In this document: one piece after another, positions 44,209-55,908 of the stretch
How positions within the stretch are numbered: position 1 is the stretch's first letter
How the letters are laid out: each line of letters starts with the position of its first letter
Assembly: GCA_902805545.1 (NCBI GenBank)
Contig: CADCTD010000058.1
Location: 1-64,000 of the forward strand
Length of the DNA: 64,000 bases
Source of the DNA: an uncultured Craurococcus sp.
GTDB taxonomy: Bacteria; Pseudomonadota; Alphaproteobacteria; Acetobacterales; Acetobacteraceae
Reading direction: 5' to 3'
Program-made: the position numbers and the translations under genes
The notes under the pieces: model-generated
What the model was told of the DNA's origin: nothing
What the model saw: only the letters and a program-made list of their open reading frames with translations
Database searches by the model: none

Positions 44209-45192
44209 CTAGCGCGCACCCTCGGTCTGCAGCGCGCCCGGCAGCTTGAAGGTGATGGTCTCCTCCGCCACCACCACCTCCTCGATGGCCAGCGTGAAGC
44301 GCTCGCGCAGCCGGGCGAGCACCTCCTCCACCAGCACCTCGGGCGCGCTGGCGCCCGCGGTGACGCCGATGGTCGTGAGCCCCTCGGCCAGGGACAGGTC
44401 GAGGTCCCGCCCGCGCTGCACCATCACCGCCCGCGGGCAGCCTGCGCGCTCGGCCACCTCGACCAGGCGCAGCGAGTTGGAGGAATTGGGCGCCCCCACC
44501 ACCACCATCAGCTCCGCCCGGTCGGCGATCGCCTTCACCGCCGCCTGGCGGTTGGTGGTGGCGTAGCAGATGTCCTCCTTGGCCGGCGCATGGATCTCGG
44601 GGAAGCGCTCGCGCAGCGCCGCCACGATGTCGAAGGTGTCGTCGACCGAGAGGGTGGTCTGGGTGATGAAGGCGAGCGGCACGCCACCCGGCACCGGGGC
44701 GGTGCGGGCCTGCGCCTCGTCCTCGATCAGGGTGACGGTGCCCTCGGGCAGCTGGCCCATGGTGCCGACCACCTCCGGATGCCCGGCATGGCCGATCAGC
44801 AGGATGTGCCGGCCGCGGCTGAAATGCTGCTCCGCCTCGCGGTGCACCTTGCTGACCAGCGGGCAGGTGGCGTCGAGGTAGAAGAGCTTGCGCCGGCTCG
44901 CCTCGGCCGGGACCGATTTCGGCACGCCATGGGCGGAGAAGACGACGGGCGCGTCGTCCGGCACCTCGTCCAGTTCTTCCACGAAGATGGCGCCCTGCCG
45001 CTCCAGGCTCTCGACCACGAAGCGGTTGTGGACGATCTCGTGCCGGACATAGACGGGGGCGCCGTAGCGGCGGATCGCCTCCTCCACGATCTTGATCGCG
45101 CGGTCCACGCCGGCGCAGAAGCCGCGGGGGCCGGCGAGAAGGACGTTCAGCCGGGGCAGGTTGCGCTCGGGCGCATCGGGGTGCAGGTCCAT
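44209..45192 (-). CDS. ispH: 4-hydroxy-3-methylbut-2-enyl diphosphate reductase IspH
   Basis: 327 residues. The last step of the MEP isoprenoid pathway, giving IPP and DMAPP. The three [4Fe-4S] ligands are Cys26 in [12 protein letters not shown], a Cys in [12 protein letters not shown] and a Cys in [13 protein letters not shown]. Substrate-binding histidines are in [10 protein letters not shown] and SAHGVPKS. The frame is first in the ispH-thrB-rnhA set. The upstream gap of about 107 bp is shared with a divergent lipoprotein gene. Confidence 0.96.
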   Translation of the reverse strand: MDLHPDAPERNLPRLNVLLAGPRGFCAGVDRAIKIVEEAIRRYGAPVYVRHEIVHNRFVVESLERQGAIFVEELDEVPDDAPVVFSAHGVPKSVPAEASRRKLFYLDATCPLVSKVHREAEQHFSRGRHILLIGHAGHPEVVGTMGQLPEGTVTLIEDEAQARTAPVPGGVPLAFITQTTLSVDDTFDIVAALRERFPEIHAPAKEDICYATTNRQAAVKAIADRAELMVVVGAPNSSNSLRLVEVAERAGCPRAVMVQRGRDLDLSLAEGLTTIGVTAGASAPEVLVEEVLARLRERFTLAIEEVVVAEETITFKLPGALQTEGAR

Positions 45193-45299
45193 GGTGCCTC
45201 TCGCTCGCTGGCGCTATTTGCCGTGCCGAAGGGCCGGCGGGCACAGTGGGCGGGGCGCACACTAGCGGCCCGCCGTCCGGGCTCAAGGGGGATATGGTG

Positions 45300-45827
45300 A
45301 TGCGGTCGAGTCTTGTCCTGTTGGCGCTGCTTCTGGCCGGGTGTGGCGCCGGCACCGGCACCCAATTGCCCATCGCCTGCCCGAATCCGGGCCTGCTGGG
45401 GGAGGGGGCGGACCTCACCCGCTATCGCGCCGGCGGCCCGCAGGACCTCACCGGCCTCGACTACGATGCCCGGCTGGTCAGCATCAACGGTTCCTGCAAG
45501 GCCGGGCGGGGCGAGCGCAGCATCGACGTGCAGATGACGGCCGGCTTCTCGGTCGAGCGCGGCCCGGCCTCCGAGGGGCGGGCGGTCGAGCTGCCCTGGT
45601 TCGTCGCCGTGCTCGATCGGGGGACGGATACCATCCTCAGCCGGCAGAATTTCACCGACAGGGTGGTCTTCGGCCGGAACGAGACGCGGGCCTCGGTCAG
45701 CAGCGCGCCGGTCTCCATCTCCCTGCCGGTCGGGGCGAATCGGCGGGCGGGGGATTACCGGATCCTGGTCTCCTTCCAGCTCGACGAGCAGGACCTGGCG
45801 CTCAACCGCCGCCGCGGGCCGCGCTGA
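45300..45827 (+). CDS. Hypothetical lipoprotein
   Basis: 175 residues. A signal sequence MRSSLVLLALLLAGCGAGTG carries a lipobox LLAGC, so it is probably a lipoprotein anchored in the envelope. The mature part is beta-rich (for example SIDVQMTAGFSVER, RASVSSAPVSISLPV) and ends in a basic tail. The ATG at 45300 gives 8-9 bases spacing to the GGGGG ribosome site; ATG 45294 is also possible. Function unknown; it stands between ispH and the glycine riboswitch without evident connection to either. Confidence 0.75.
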   Translation: MRSSLVLLALLLAGCGAGTGTQLPIACPNPGLLGEGADLTRYRAGGPQDLTGLDYDARLVSINGSCKAGRGERSIDVQMTAGFSVERGPASEGRAVELPWFVAVLDRGTDTILSRQNFTDRVVFGRNETRASVSSAPVSISLPVGANRRAGDYRILVSFQLDEQDLALNRRRGPR

Positions 45828-45884
45828 GCGCCTGCAACGCGCCATTGCGCCCGCAGCCCCTGCCGGGGTAGAGAGGCGCACCCG

Positions 45885-46082
45885 CAGATACCGCGCGGGA
45901 GAGAGGGGCGGTTTCGCCCCCGCCGAAGGCGCAACCGGCCCCCGGAAACGCTCAGGCAGAAGGGCCGCGCGGAGAAGGGGCCTCTGGAAAGCCTGGTGCC
46001 GCAAGGCACCGGCACCGAAGGAGTAAGGCCCGGCCCAAGGCCGGCAGCCGAATCTCTCAGGTTCACCGGACAGAGGGGGGCC
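45885..46082 (+). ncRNA. Tandem glycine riboswitch
   Basis: Two consecutive glycine aptamers. The first carries CGGGAGAG (about 45896) and GCCGAAGGCGCAACCGG, then CGGAAACGCTCAGGCA. The second carries GCGGAGAAGGGG (about 45968), CACCGAAGGAGTAAGG, and the hallmark end AATCTCTCAGGTTCACCGGACAGAGGGG. The order ends 40 bases before the gcvT start codon. Tandem aptamers upstream of gcvT typically switch on the cleavage system at high glycine. The region 46081-46126 can form CCACGG/CCGTGG, which would cover the GTG start codon (46123) and is a candidate expression platform. Confidence 0.9.
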
Positions 46083-46122
46083 ACGGACTTCAACTCACGC
46101 CGCAGATGCGGTCGGGGGACCC

Positions 46123-47241
46123 GTGGCCGAGACCGATACACTGCTCGAGACGCCGCTCGCCGGCCTGCACCGCTCCCTCGGGGGGCGGATGGTCGCCTTC
46201 GCCGGCTATGCCATGCCGGTCCAGTACCCGGCAGGCATCATGGCCGAGCACCTGCATGTGCGCAGCGCGGCCGGCCTCTTCGACGTCTCCCATATGGGCC
46301 AGGCCGAGCTGGTGGGCGCCAATGGGGTCCAGGATGCCGCGGCGGCGCTGGAGCGGGTGACGCCCGCCGACATCCAGGCGCTGAAGCCCGGCCGCCAGCG
46401 CTACGGCCTGCTGATGACGCCGGAGGGCGGCGTCTTCGACGACTTCATGGTGGCCAATCTCGGCGACCGGCTGCTCCTCGTCGTCAATGCCAGCCGCAAG
46501 CATGACGATTTCGACCTGGTCGAATCGGTGCTGCCTGCGGGCGTCCGCCTCAACCGCCTGCCGGACCGGGCCCTGCTGGCGCTCCAGGGGCCGGGCGCCG
46601 CGCCGGCCATGGCGCCGGTGGCCCCGGCGCTGACGGCACTCTCCTTCATGGGGATCGCCCGGGCGGAGATCGGCGGCATCCCGGTGATTGCCAGCCGCAG
46701 CGGCTATACCGGCGAGGATGGCTGGGAGATCAGCGCCCCGGCCGAATCCGCCGAGGCGCTGGCGAAGCACCTGCTGAGCCTGCCCGGCGTCCAGCCGGCC
46801 GGCCTCGGCGCCCGCGATTCGCTCCGCCTCGAGGCGGGGCTCTGCCTCTACGGCACCGATATCGACGAGAGCACCAGCCCGGTCGAGGCGGCGCTCACCT
46901 GGTCCATCGGCAAGCGCCGGCGCATGGCCTGGGACTTCCCCGGCGCCGAGCGGGTGCGGGAGGAGCTGGCGAACGGCACCGCCCGGGTCCGCGTCGGCCT
47001 CCGCCCGGAAGGACGCCAGCCCGCCCGCGGCGAGACGATGATCCACGCCCCGGGCGGCGAGACCATCGGCAGCGTCACCTCCGGCGGCTTCGGCCCCTCG
47101 CTCGGCGGGCCGATGGCCATGGGCTATGTCGCCCGCCCCCATGCCACCGATGGCACCCCCATCGAGTTGATCGTGCGCGGCCGGCCGCTCGCGGCCCGCA
47201 TCGCGCCCATGCCCTTCGTTCCCCACCGCTACGCCCGCTGA
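46123..47241 (+). CDS. gcvT: Glycine cleavage system T protein (aminomethyltransferase)
   Basis: 372 residues from a GTG. It transfers the aminomethyl carbon from GcvH to tetrahydrofolate and releases ammonia. Landmarks are FAGYAMPVQYPAGIMAEHLH, DVSHMGQAEL, the folate region RSGYTGEDGWEISAPAE and GLGARDSLRLEAGLCLYG. It is first in the gcvT-gcvH-gcvP operon and is controlled by the glycine riboswitch. GTG as start is well placed after GGGGGA. Confidence 0.96.
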   Translation: MAETDTLLETPLAGLHRSLGGRMVAFAGYAMPVQYPAGIMAEHLHVRSAAGLFDVSHMGQAELVGANGVQDAAAALERVTPADIQALKPGRQRYGLLMTPEGGVFDDFMVANLGDRLLLVVNASRKHDDFDLVESVLPAGVRLNRLPDRALLALQGPGAAPAMAPVAPALTALSFMGIARAEIGGIPVIASRSGYTGEDGWEISAPAESAEALAKHLLSLPGVQPAGLGARDSLRLEAGLCLYGTDIDESTSPVEAALTWSIGKRRRMAWDFPGAERVREELANGTARVRVGLRPEGRQPARGETMIHAPGGETIGSVTSGGFGPSLGGPMAMGYVARPHATDGTPIELIVRGRPLAARIAPMPFVPHRYAR

Positions 47242-47253
47242 GGACACCGACCC

Positions 47254-47627
47254 ATGCCAGAGCTGAAATACACCCAGGACCATGAGTGGGTGCGGCCCGA
47301 GGGCGACGCCGCCACCATCGGCATCACCGACCATGCGCAGAACGCCCTCGGCGACGTGGTCTTCGTCGACCTGCCCGAGGTCGGGCGCGAGGTCGCGGCC
47401 GGCGAGGCGATCGCCGTGGTGGAGAGCGTGAAGGCCGCCTCTGACGTCTATGCCCCGATCGCCGGCCGCATCGTCGAGGTGAATGCGGCGCTGACCGACG
47501 ACCCGGGCCTCATCAACCGCGAGCCGACCGGCGAGGGCTGGTTCTTCAAGATCGAGCCGGCCGACCCGGCCGCCGTCGCCGCGCTGATGGACGAGTCCGC
47601 CTACGCCGCCTTCGTGGACAGCCAGGC

Positions 47628-47631
<4 letters not shown>
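47254..47631 (+). CDS. gcvH: Glycine cleavage system H protein
   Basis: 125 residues. The lipoyl-carrier shuttle. The lipoylated lysine is Lys60 in [18 protein letters not shown]. The N-terminus [14 protein letters not shown] and the C-terminal [19 protein letters not shown] are canonical. It starts 12 bp after gcvT and ends overlapping gcvP by 4 bases (ATGA). Confidence 0.97.
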
Positions 47632-50521
<2,890 letters not shown>

Positions 50522-50525
<4 letters not shown>

Positions 50526-51079
50526 CGCCGAGGCCCTGGCGGCGGACGGGCAACCGCACCGTCCACCGCGACCGCTGGGTCCATCTCCGCGCCGAGGCCT
50601 GGGAGACCGGGGCCGGCGCGGTGCTCGACCCATGGTACATGCTCGACTGGCCGGATGTGGTGAATGTCGTGGCGCTGACGCCGGAGGATGGGCTGGTGCT
50701 GGTCCGCCAGTTCCGCCCCGGGCTCGGGCGGATGGCGCTGGAGCTCCCCGGCGGGATCGTGGAGCCAGGGGAGGCCGACCCGGTCGCCGCCGCCCGCCGC
50801 GAATTCACCGAGGAGACGGGATACGACGCCCCCGCCTTCCGCCTCGTCGCCACGCTGCGGAACGACCCGGCCCATGCCGGCAACCGCGTCCATGTCGTCC
50901 TTGCGGAGGGGGCTGTCCCGACCGCCGCCCAGCGCCTCGACCATGGCGAGGAGATCGCGGTTGAGGTCCTGCCGCTGGCCACAATCCTCGCGGGTCTCGC
51001 CGAGGGATTGATCGGCAATGCCAACCATGTCGGCGGGCTCTTGCTCGCTTTGCGGGAAAGCGGTCGGATGGGCCCCTGA
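50522..51079 (+). CDS. NUDIX hydrolase (ADP-ribose pyrophosphatase-like)
   Basis: 185 residues. The Nudix box spans residues 77-101: GGIVEPGE, 7 residues, then [10 protein letters not shown], matching the GX5EX7REUXEEXGU pattern with metal-binding Glu residues. The upstream strand pattern ([28 protein letters not shown]) fits the ADP-ribose/nucleotide sugar pyrophosphatase group. It starts with a GTG overlapping the gcvP stop, so it is co-translated with the glycine cleavage operon; a metabolic link is not obvious. Substrate unconfirmed. Confidence 0.88.
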
Positions 51080-51095
51080 CGGGAGGGGTGCTGCC

Positions 51096-51422
51096 ATGCC
51101 GCATGTCTTCACCGCTGCGCACGCCGCGCGGCTGCCGAGCATGTCCGGCCGGATCTCGGTCGACATCTTCCGGCACGGCTCGCTCGACGTGCGCTGGTAC
51201 GCCCCCTTCGGGATGGACAACCAGACGCCGCATGACCGCGACGAGGTCTATGTCGTCGCCTCGGGCGAGGGCCATTTCCGCTGCGAGGGCGAGCTGACGC
51301 CTTGCCGCGCCGGCGACCTGATCTTCGCCCCGGCCGGCAGCGAGCACCGGTTCGAGGATTTCTCGGCCGATTTCGGCGCCTGGATGATCCTCTGCGGGCC
51401 CAAGGGCGGCGAGGCCCCCTGA
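51096..51422 (+). CDS. Small cupin-domain protein
   Basis: 108 residues. Cupin motif 1 is NQTPHDRDEVYVVASGEGHF and motif 2 DLIFAPAGSEHRFEDF. The first His pair is reduced (one His, then Glu), a variation seen in several small cupins. Function unknown. The ATG at 51096 follows GGGAGGGGTG and the gene lies 16 bp after the NUDIX gene, so it may belong to the same transcript. Confidence 0.8.
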   Translation: MPHVFTAAHAARLPSMSGRISVDIFRHGSLDVRWYAPFGMDNQTPHDRDEVYVVASGEGHFRCEGELTPCRAGDLIFAPAGSEHRFEDFSADFGAWMILCGPKGGEAP

Positions 51423-51472
51423 ACCGCCGCCGGCACGCCGCGTTTCGCCCGGGTGAAGCTTCCCGGGACCCG

Positions 51473-52399
51473 ATGCAGCGCCGCCCCCTCCTTGCCCTTG
51501 CCGGGCTTGCCACCCTGGGGGCAGCCCCGGCTCCCATGATCCGCGACACCTGGACCGACCCGGCCCGCAACCGCAGCCTGCCGGTGCTCATCCGCCTGCC
51601 CGATGCGGAAGGCCCGGCCCCGGCCGTGCTGGTCTCCCACGGCCTGGGCGGCTCGCGGGAGGGGCTCGCCTATCTCGGCCAGGCGCTGGCCGAGGCGGGC
51701 TTCCTCGTCCTCCATATCCAGCATCCGGGCACCGATGCCGGCATCTGGCAGGGCCGGGCGGATATCTCCACCGCCATGGCGGCGGCGGTGCTCGACACCG
51801 GCCAGGCCTTCGCCCGGCTGCAGGACGGCATCTTCGCCTTGGATGAGGTGACCCGCCGCCCCGGCCTGCGGGAGCGGGTGGATGCGCAGCACCTCGCCAT
51901 CGCCGGCCATTCCTACGGCGCCTGGCTGGTGCAGCACCTGCTCGGCCAGCGCCTGCCCGGCGGCGATTACGGCCTCACCCTGCCGGATGCGCGGCTGAAG
52001 GCGGGCATCGCCCTCTCGCCCATCCCGCCGCGCGGCCTGTCGCCCCGCTTCGCCTTCGGCCGCATCGCCCGGCCGATGCTGCATGTCACGGGCACGCTCG
52101 ATTCCGGCTTCATCGACGGCGCCACGGCCGAGGATCGCACGCTGCCCTTCCGCTCGATCAGCGGCCCGCCCCAGGCGCTGGCCGTGCTCGCCGGCGCGAC
52201 CCATGCCGCCTTCGCCGATGAGCGCGCCGCCGGCCCGCGCTGGGCGGACCCGGCCTTCCACGGCCGCACGGCGGGGCTGGCCGTGGCCTTCCTCCGCGCC
52301 GCGCTGCTCGGCGATGCCAGGGCGCGCGCGGCGCTGCTCGCCGGCATGCCCGGCCTGCTGGCGCCGGGCGACCGCCTCACCTGCAAGGATTTCGGCTGA
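51473..52399 (+). CDS. Alpha/beta hydrolase (dienelactone hydrolase/platelet-activating-factor acetylhydrolase-like)
   Basis: 308 residues. An N-terminal hydrophobic start (MQRRPLLALAGLATLGAAPA) looks like a signal peptide with RR, so export is likely. The fold shows the oxyanion strand LVSHGLGGSREGLAYLG, nucleophile elbow GHSYGAW with Ser147, the acid in VTGTLDSGFIDG and a His in GATHAAFAD. The extended substrate loop makes it resemble predicted dienelactone or acetylhydrolases; substrate unknown. Its stop overlaps the ATG of the next small gene (TGATG). Confidence 0.85.
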   Translation: MQRRPLLALAGLATLGAAPAPMIRDTWTDPARNRSLPVLIRLPDAEGPAPAVLVSHGLGGSREGLAYLGQALAEAGFLVLHIQHPGTDAGIWQGRADISTAMAAAVLDTGQAFARLQDGIFALDEVTRRPGLRERVDAQHLAIAGHSYGAWLVQHLLGQRLPGGDYGLTLPDARLKAGIALSPIPPRGLSPRFAFGRIARPMLHVTGTLDSGFIDGATAEDRTLPFRSISGPPQALAVLAGATHAAFADERAAGPRWADPAFHGRTAGLAVAFLRAALLGDARARAALLAGMPGLLAPGDRLTCKDFG

Positions 52400-52584
52400 T
52401 GGCAGACAAGACCCCGACCGGTGCCGCCGAGCGGATGAACACCGCCGACCCCAGCTCGAAGACGACCGCCGAGAAGGTCCAGCAGGGCGGCACCACGGCC
52501 AACCCGAAGGCGAAGGTGCCGTCGGACCTCTACCCCGATCCGCCCGGCGTCACCGACAGCACGCCGGGCGGGCGCGACGACTGA
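52399..52584 (+). CDS. Small acidic/hydrophilic protein
   Basis: 61 residues, low complexity, with many Thr, Pro, Lys and Asp (for example SSKTTAEKVQQGGTTANP, ending PGGRDD). It lacks any hydrophobic core, so it is probably unstructured. The ATG overlaps the hydrolase stop by 1 base, which suggests coupling. No family was recognised; it could be a small stress-related protein. Confidence 0.5.
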   Translation: MADKTPTGAAERMNTADPSSKTTAEKVQQGGTTANPKAKVPSDLYPDPPGVTDSTPGGRDD

Positions 52585-52643
52585 GGCGCTGAAGCGCAAC
52601 CCGCGGATGGTGCCGCGGTGACTGGCCAAGCCAGGCTGCACCC

Positions 52644-53567
52644 ATGCAACACGCACCGCAGATGACATCCCGCGACTGGGCCTTGCTGGTCGCGCTTTCC
52701 GTCCTCTGGGGCGGCTCCTTCTTCTTCGTCGGGGTGGCGGTGCGGGAATGGCCGCCGCTGCCGATCGTGCTGCTGCGCGTGGCGATCGCCGCCGCGGCGC
52801 TCTGGGGCCTGGTTGCGGCGCTGCGGCTTCCGGTGCGGCACGACCGGGCGGCGCTCCTGACCTTCGCCGGCATGGGGCTGCTGAACAACGCCATCCCCTT
52901 CGGCCTCATCGTATGGGCGCAGGGCAGCCTGCCCTCGGGCGTCGCTTCCATCCTGAACGCCACGACGCCGCTCTGGGGCGTGCTGGTCGCCCATCTGGCG
53001 GGGGCCGAGCGGGCGACGCCACGCCACGTCGCGGGCGTGCTCGTCGGATTTGTCGGCGTCGCGGCCATGGTCGGCGCGGACCTGACAGAGGGCCTGTCGG
53101 GCCACGCCCTGGCGACGGCGGCGATGCTGCTCGCAACCGCTGCCTATGCCCTGGCCGGGCTGTTCGGCCTGCGGGTCCGCGCACTCGGCATCCCACCGCT
53201 GGTCGCGGCAGCCGGCCAGACCACGGCCTCGACCCTGCTCCTGCTGCCGCCGGTGCTGATGCTCTCGCCGCCCTGGGGCCTGCCGGTGCCCTCGCTCGCG
53301 ATGGCGGCGGCGCTGGCGGGGCTTGGCCTGCTCTCCACCGCGCTCGCCTACCTGCTGTATTTCCGGCTGCTGGCCTCGGCCGGGCCGGTCAACCTATTGC
53401 TGGTGACCCTGCTGGTGCCGGTCTCCGCCATCCTGCTCGGCGCGCTGGTGCTGGGGGAGGCCTTGGCGCCCCGCCATGCGCTCGGCATGGCGGGGGTTGC
53501 GGCAGGGCTGGCGCTGATCGACGGGCGCCTCGTCACCCGCCTGCGGGGCCGAGGCGCGGCGGCTTGA
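52644..53567 (+). CDS. EamA/DMT-family transporter
   Basis: 307 residues with about ten hydrophobic segments, arranged as two EamA repeats. The first shows DWALLVALSVLWGGSFFFV and MGLLNNAIPFGLIVWAQGSL. The second shows LLLVTLLVPVSAILLGALVL. These exporters move amino acids, nucleotides or drugs outward; substrate not inferable. It converges with the reductase gene, and the two coding regions overlap by 35 bp at their ends. Confidence 0.92.
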   Translation: MQHAPQMTSRDWALLVALSVLWGGSFFFVGVAVREWPPLPIVLLRVAIAAAALWGLVAALRLPVRHDRAALLTFAGMGLLNNAIPFGLIVWAQGSLPSGVASILNATTPLWGVLVAHLAGAERATPRHVAGVLVGFVGVAAMVGADLTEGLSGHALATAAMLLATAAYALAGLFGLRVRALGIPPLVAAAGQTTASTLLLLPPVLMLSPPWGLPVPSLAMAAALAGLGLLSTALAYLLYFRLLASAGPVNLLLVTLLVPVSAILLGALVLGEALAPRHALGMAGVAAGLALIDGRLVTRLRGRGAAA

Positions 53568-54444
53568 TCCCCGCCAGCTCGCACTGCGCGTCGAGCATCG
53601 CCGAGAAATCCTTCTGCCCCCAGCCGCGGCCGCGGGCGCTGCTGAAGGCCTCCCGCGCGATCGCCGCCACCGGCAGCGTCACCTTCGCCGCATTCGCCGC
53701 CTGCACGATCAGCGACAGGTCCTTGTGCGCGAGGTCGATGGCGAAGCCCGGCTCCGTGTCGCCCGCCAGCACCTTGTTCGGCCAGTTCACCTTGAGCTGG
53801 CCGTTGGTCGCCGTCGTCCCGTGCAGTACCTCGAGCGTCTTCCCGAGGTCGAGGCCGAAGGCGGCGGAGAGCGACAGCGCCTCGGCATTGAGCTGGCAGA
53901 GGATGATGGCGAGGTAGTTGTTGACCAGCTTGGTGCGCGTGCCCGCGCCCGGCCCGCCGCAATGGTGGATGGTGCTGCCCATCGCCTCCAGCAGCGGCTT
54001 CACGCGGGCGAAGTCGGCCTCGCTCGCGCCCACCATGAAGAGCGATTCGCCCCGGTCGGCATGCCAGGCGAGCCGCCCGACCGGCGCGTCGACGAAGCCG
54101 ATGCCGCGCGCCGCGCAGGCGGCCGCCAACGCATCCGTCGTCTCCGGGTCGACCGTCGACATGTCCATCACCAGCCCGCCGGGCTTGATATTCGCCAGGA
54201 TGCCGTCGGTGCCGAGGATGGCGGCCTGCACCTCCCGCGGCCCGGGCAGCATGGTCAGCACCACCTCGCTTGCCTGCGCCACCGCCGCGGCGCTGCCGGC
54301 CGAGGCGGCGCCCAGCTCCTCCAGCGCCGCCACCGGCCCCGGCGCGATGTCGTGCACCGTCATCGGATGCTGCTTGCGGCGGATGTTGGAGGCCATGCCG
54401 CGGCCCATCCGCCCCAGCCCGATGAACCCGATCCTGTCGCTCAT
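53533..54444 (-). CDS. Beta-hydroxyacid dehydrogenase, YihU-like (sulfolactaldehyde reductase group)
   Basis: 303 residues. The Rossmann motif IGFIGLGRMGRGMASNIRR, substrate region FVDAPVGRLAWHA, and the catalytic stretch TRTKLVNNYLAIILCQLNAE are typical. Segments such as NWPNKVLAGD and AIDLAHKDLSLI match YihU (3-sulfolactaldehyde reductase) better than GarR/MmsB; this comes from memory of the family. No other sulfoglycolysis gene is nearby, so the true substrate could be another small hydroxyacid. It is divergent from the first TRAP binding-protein gene (127-bp gap). Confidence 0.8.
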   Translation of the reverse strand: MSDRIGFIGLGRMGRGMASNIRRKQHPMTVHDIAPGPVAALEELGAASAGSAAAVAQASEVVLTMLPGPREVQAAILGTDGILANIKPGGLVMDMSTVDPETTDALAAACAARGIGFVDAPVGRLAWHADRGESLFMVGASEADFARVKPLLEAMGSTIHHCGGPGAGTRTKLVNNYLAIILCQLNAEALSLSAAFGLDLGKTLEVLHGTTATNGQLKVNWPNKVLAGDTEPGFAIDLAHKDLSLIVQAANAAKVTLPVAAIAREAFSSARGRGWGQKDFSAMLDAQCELAGIKPPRLGPAGG

Positions 54445-54571
54445 GCGTCGTCTCCCTTGCGCCGGGGAGACTGGCATTGCACCGCAGGCGCGGAAAGCCA
54501 TCCGCTCGTTGCGCGAGGCGGGTATTCCGCGCAATCTGGGCCCAGGAAACGAACCAGGGGAGAGCTTCCGC

Positions 54572-55663
54572 ATGAATCGCCGCCGCTTTATCGCGACGGG
54601 TGCCGCCGGCACGGCCGGCGCCGCTGCACTGGCCACGCCGAACCTCGCCTCCGCCCAGCCGCGCATCCGCTGGCGCTGCCCGGGCAGCTTCCCGAAATCC
54701 CTCGATACCCTTTGGGGCACGCAGGAATTCATCGCCAGGCGCGTCTCGGAGATGACCGACGGCGCCTTCCAGATCCAGATCTTCGGCCCCGGCGAGCTTG
54801 TGCCGGCGCTGCAGGTGCTCGATGCCGTGGGCAACGGCAATGTCGAATGCGGCTACACCAGCGCCTACTACTATCTCGGCAAGGACCCGTCGCTCGCGAT
54901 CGCCACCTGCATCCCCTTCGGCCTGTCCTCGCGCCAGCACTGGGCGTGGCTGACCCATGGCGGCGGGCGGGATCTCTATGCCGAGGTCTATCGCGACCAG
55001 GGCGTCGTCGGCATCCCGGCCGGCAACACCGCGGCGCAGATGGGCGGCTGGTTCAGGAAGGAGATCAAGTCGGTCGAGGACCTGAAGGGGCTGAAATTCC
55101 GCATCGCCGGCTATGGCGGCAACGTGCTGGGCAAGCTCGGCGTGGTGCCGCAGCAGATCGGCGGGTCGGACATCTATCCGGCGCTGGAGCGCGGCGTGAT
55201 CGACGGCGCCGAATGGGTCGGGCCCTATGACGACGAGAAGCTCGGCTTCAACCGCGTCGCCCAGTTCTACTACTATCCGGGTTGGTGGGAGTACTCGCCC
55301 TCCATCGACATGATGGTCAATGCCCGCGCCTATGACGAGCTGCCGGCGCAGTACAAGGCGGTGCTCAACGCCGCCTGCACCGAGGGCTGGCACTGGATGG
55401 CCGCGCGCTACGACGTGCTGAACCCGGCCGCGCTCCGCCGCCTGATCGCCTCCGGCACCCAGCTCCGCGGCTTCCCGCGCGACGTGCTGACCGCCTGCTA
55501 CAGGGCGAGCCAGGACCTCTACTCCGAGATCGGTGCGCAGAATCCCCGCTTCAAGCGCATCCACGAGAAGTGGGACGCCTTCCGGCTGGAGCAGACCCAG
55601 TGGCTGCGGGTCGCCGAGGATTCGCTCGGCAACTTCCTCGCGGCGGCGACCGCGCAGCGTTAG
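54572..55663 (+). CDS. TRAP transporter substrate-binding protein, TakP-like (copy 1)
   Basis: 363 residues. MNRRRFIATGAAGTAGAAAL with ASAQP end is a Tat-like signal peptide. The mature part shows SFPKSLDTLWGTQEF, GELVPALQVLDAVGNGNVEC and ERGVIDGAEWVGPYDDEK, with the YYYPGWWE segment typical of TakP-type 2-oxo-acid binding proteins. No DctQ/DctM membrane genes follow, only a second binding protein. The ATG at 54572 has AGGGGAGAG upstream. A hairpin (55673-55694) lies just behind the stop. Confidence 0.9.
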   Translation: MNRRRFIATGAAGTAGAAALATPNLASAQPRIRWRCPGSFPKSLDTLWGTQEFIARRVSEMTDGAFQIQIFGPGELVPALQVLDAVGNGNVECGYTSAYYYLGKDPSLAIATCIPFGLSSRQHWAWLTHGGGRDLYAEVYRDQGVVGIPAGNTAAQMGGWFRKEIKSVEDLKGLKFRIAGYGGNVLGKLGVVPQQIGGSDIYPALERGVIDGAEWVGPYDDEKLGFNRVAQFYYYPGWWEYSPSIDMMVNARAYDELPAQYKAVLNAACTEGWHWMAARYDVLNPAALRRLIASGTQLRGFPRDVLTACYRASQDLYSEIGAQNPRFKRIHEKWDAFRLEQTQWLRVAEDSLGNFLAAATAQR

Positions 55664-55672
55664 GACCAACCC

Positions 55673-55694
55673 GGTCAGGTGGAGCCGCCTGACC
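55673..55694 (+). terminator. Hairpin behind the first TRAP binding-protein gene
   Basis: GGTCAGGTGG (55673-55682) pairs with CCGCCTGACC (55685-55694) with one wobble pair and a 2-base loop. It starts 9 bp after the stop codon. The next 214 bp to the second binding-protein gene hold no gene. Confidence 0.5.
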
Positions 55695-55908
55695 GAATCC
55701 ATCGCCTCGGCCCGGTCCGCCGCTGGAGCGGGGCCAGGCAGGGCCGGCCCGACATTGGGCTGGCCTGAATGCTCCAAACGTGTGGCGAAGGTGGCCCGGG
55801 TGCCGCCTTCGCCGATTTCGCCTTCGTCGGTCCCGCTTTCCCTGGCTAGACTTCCGGCAGGCCAACCATCCGAGAATGGCCAGCAAGACCGCTAGGGAGA
55901 CGTCCATC

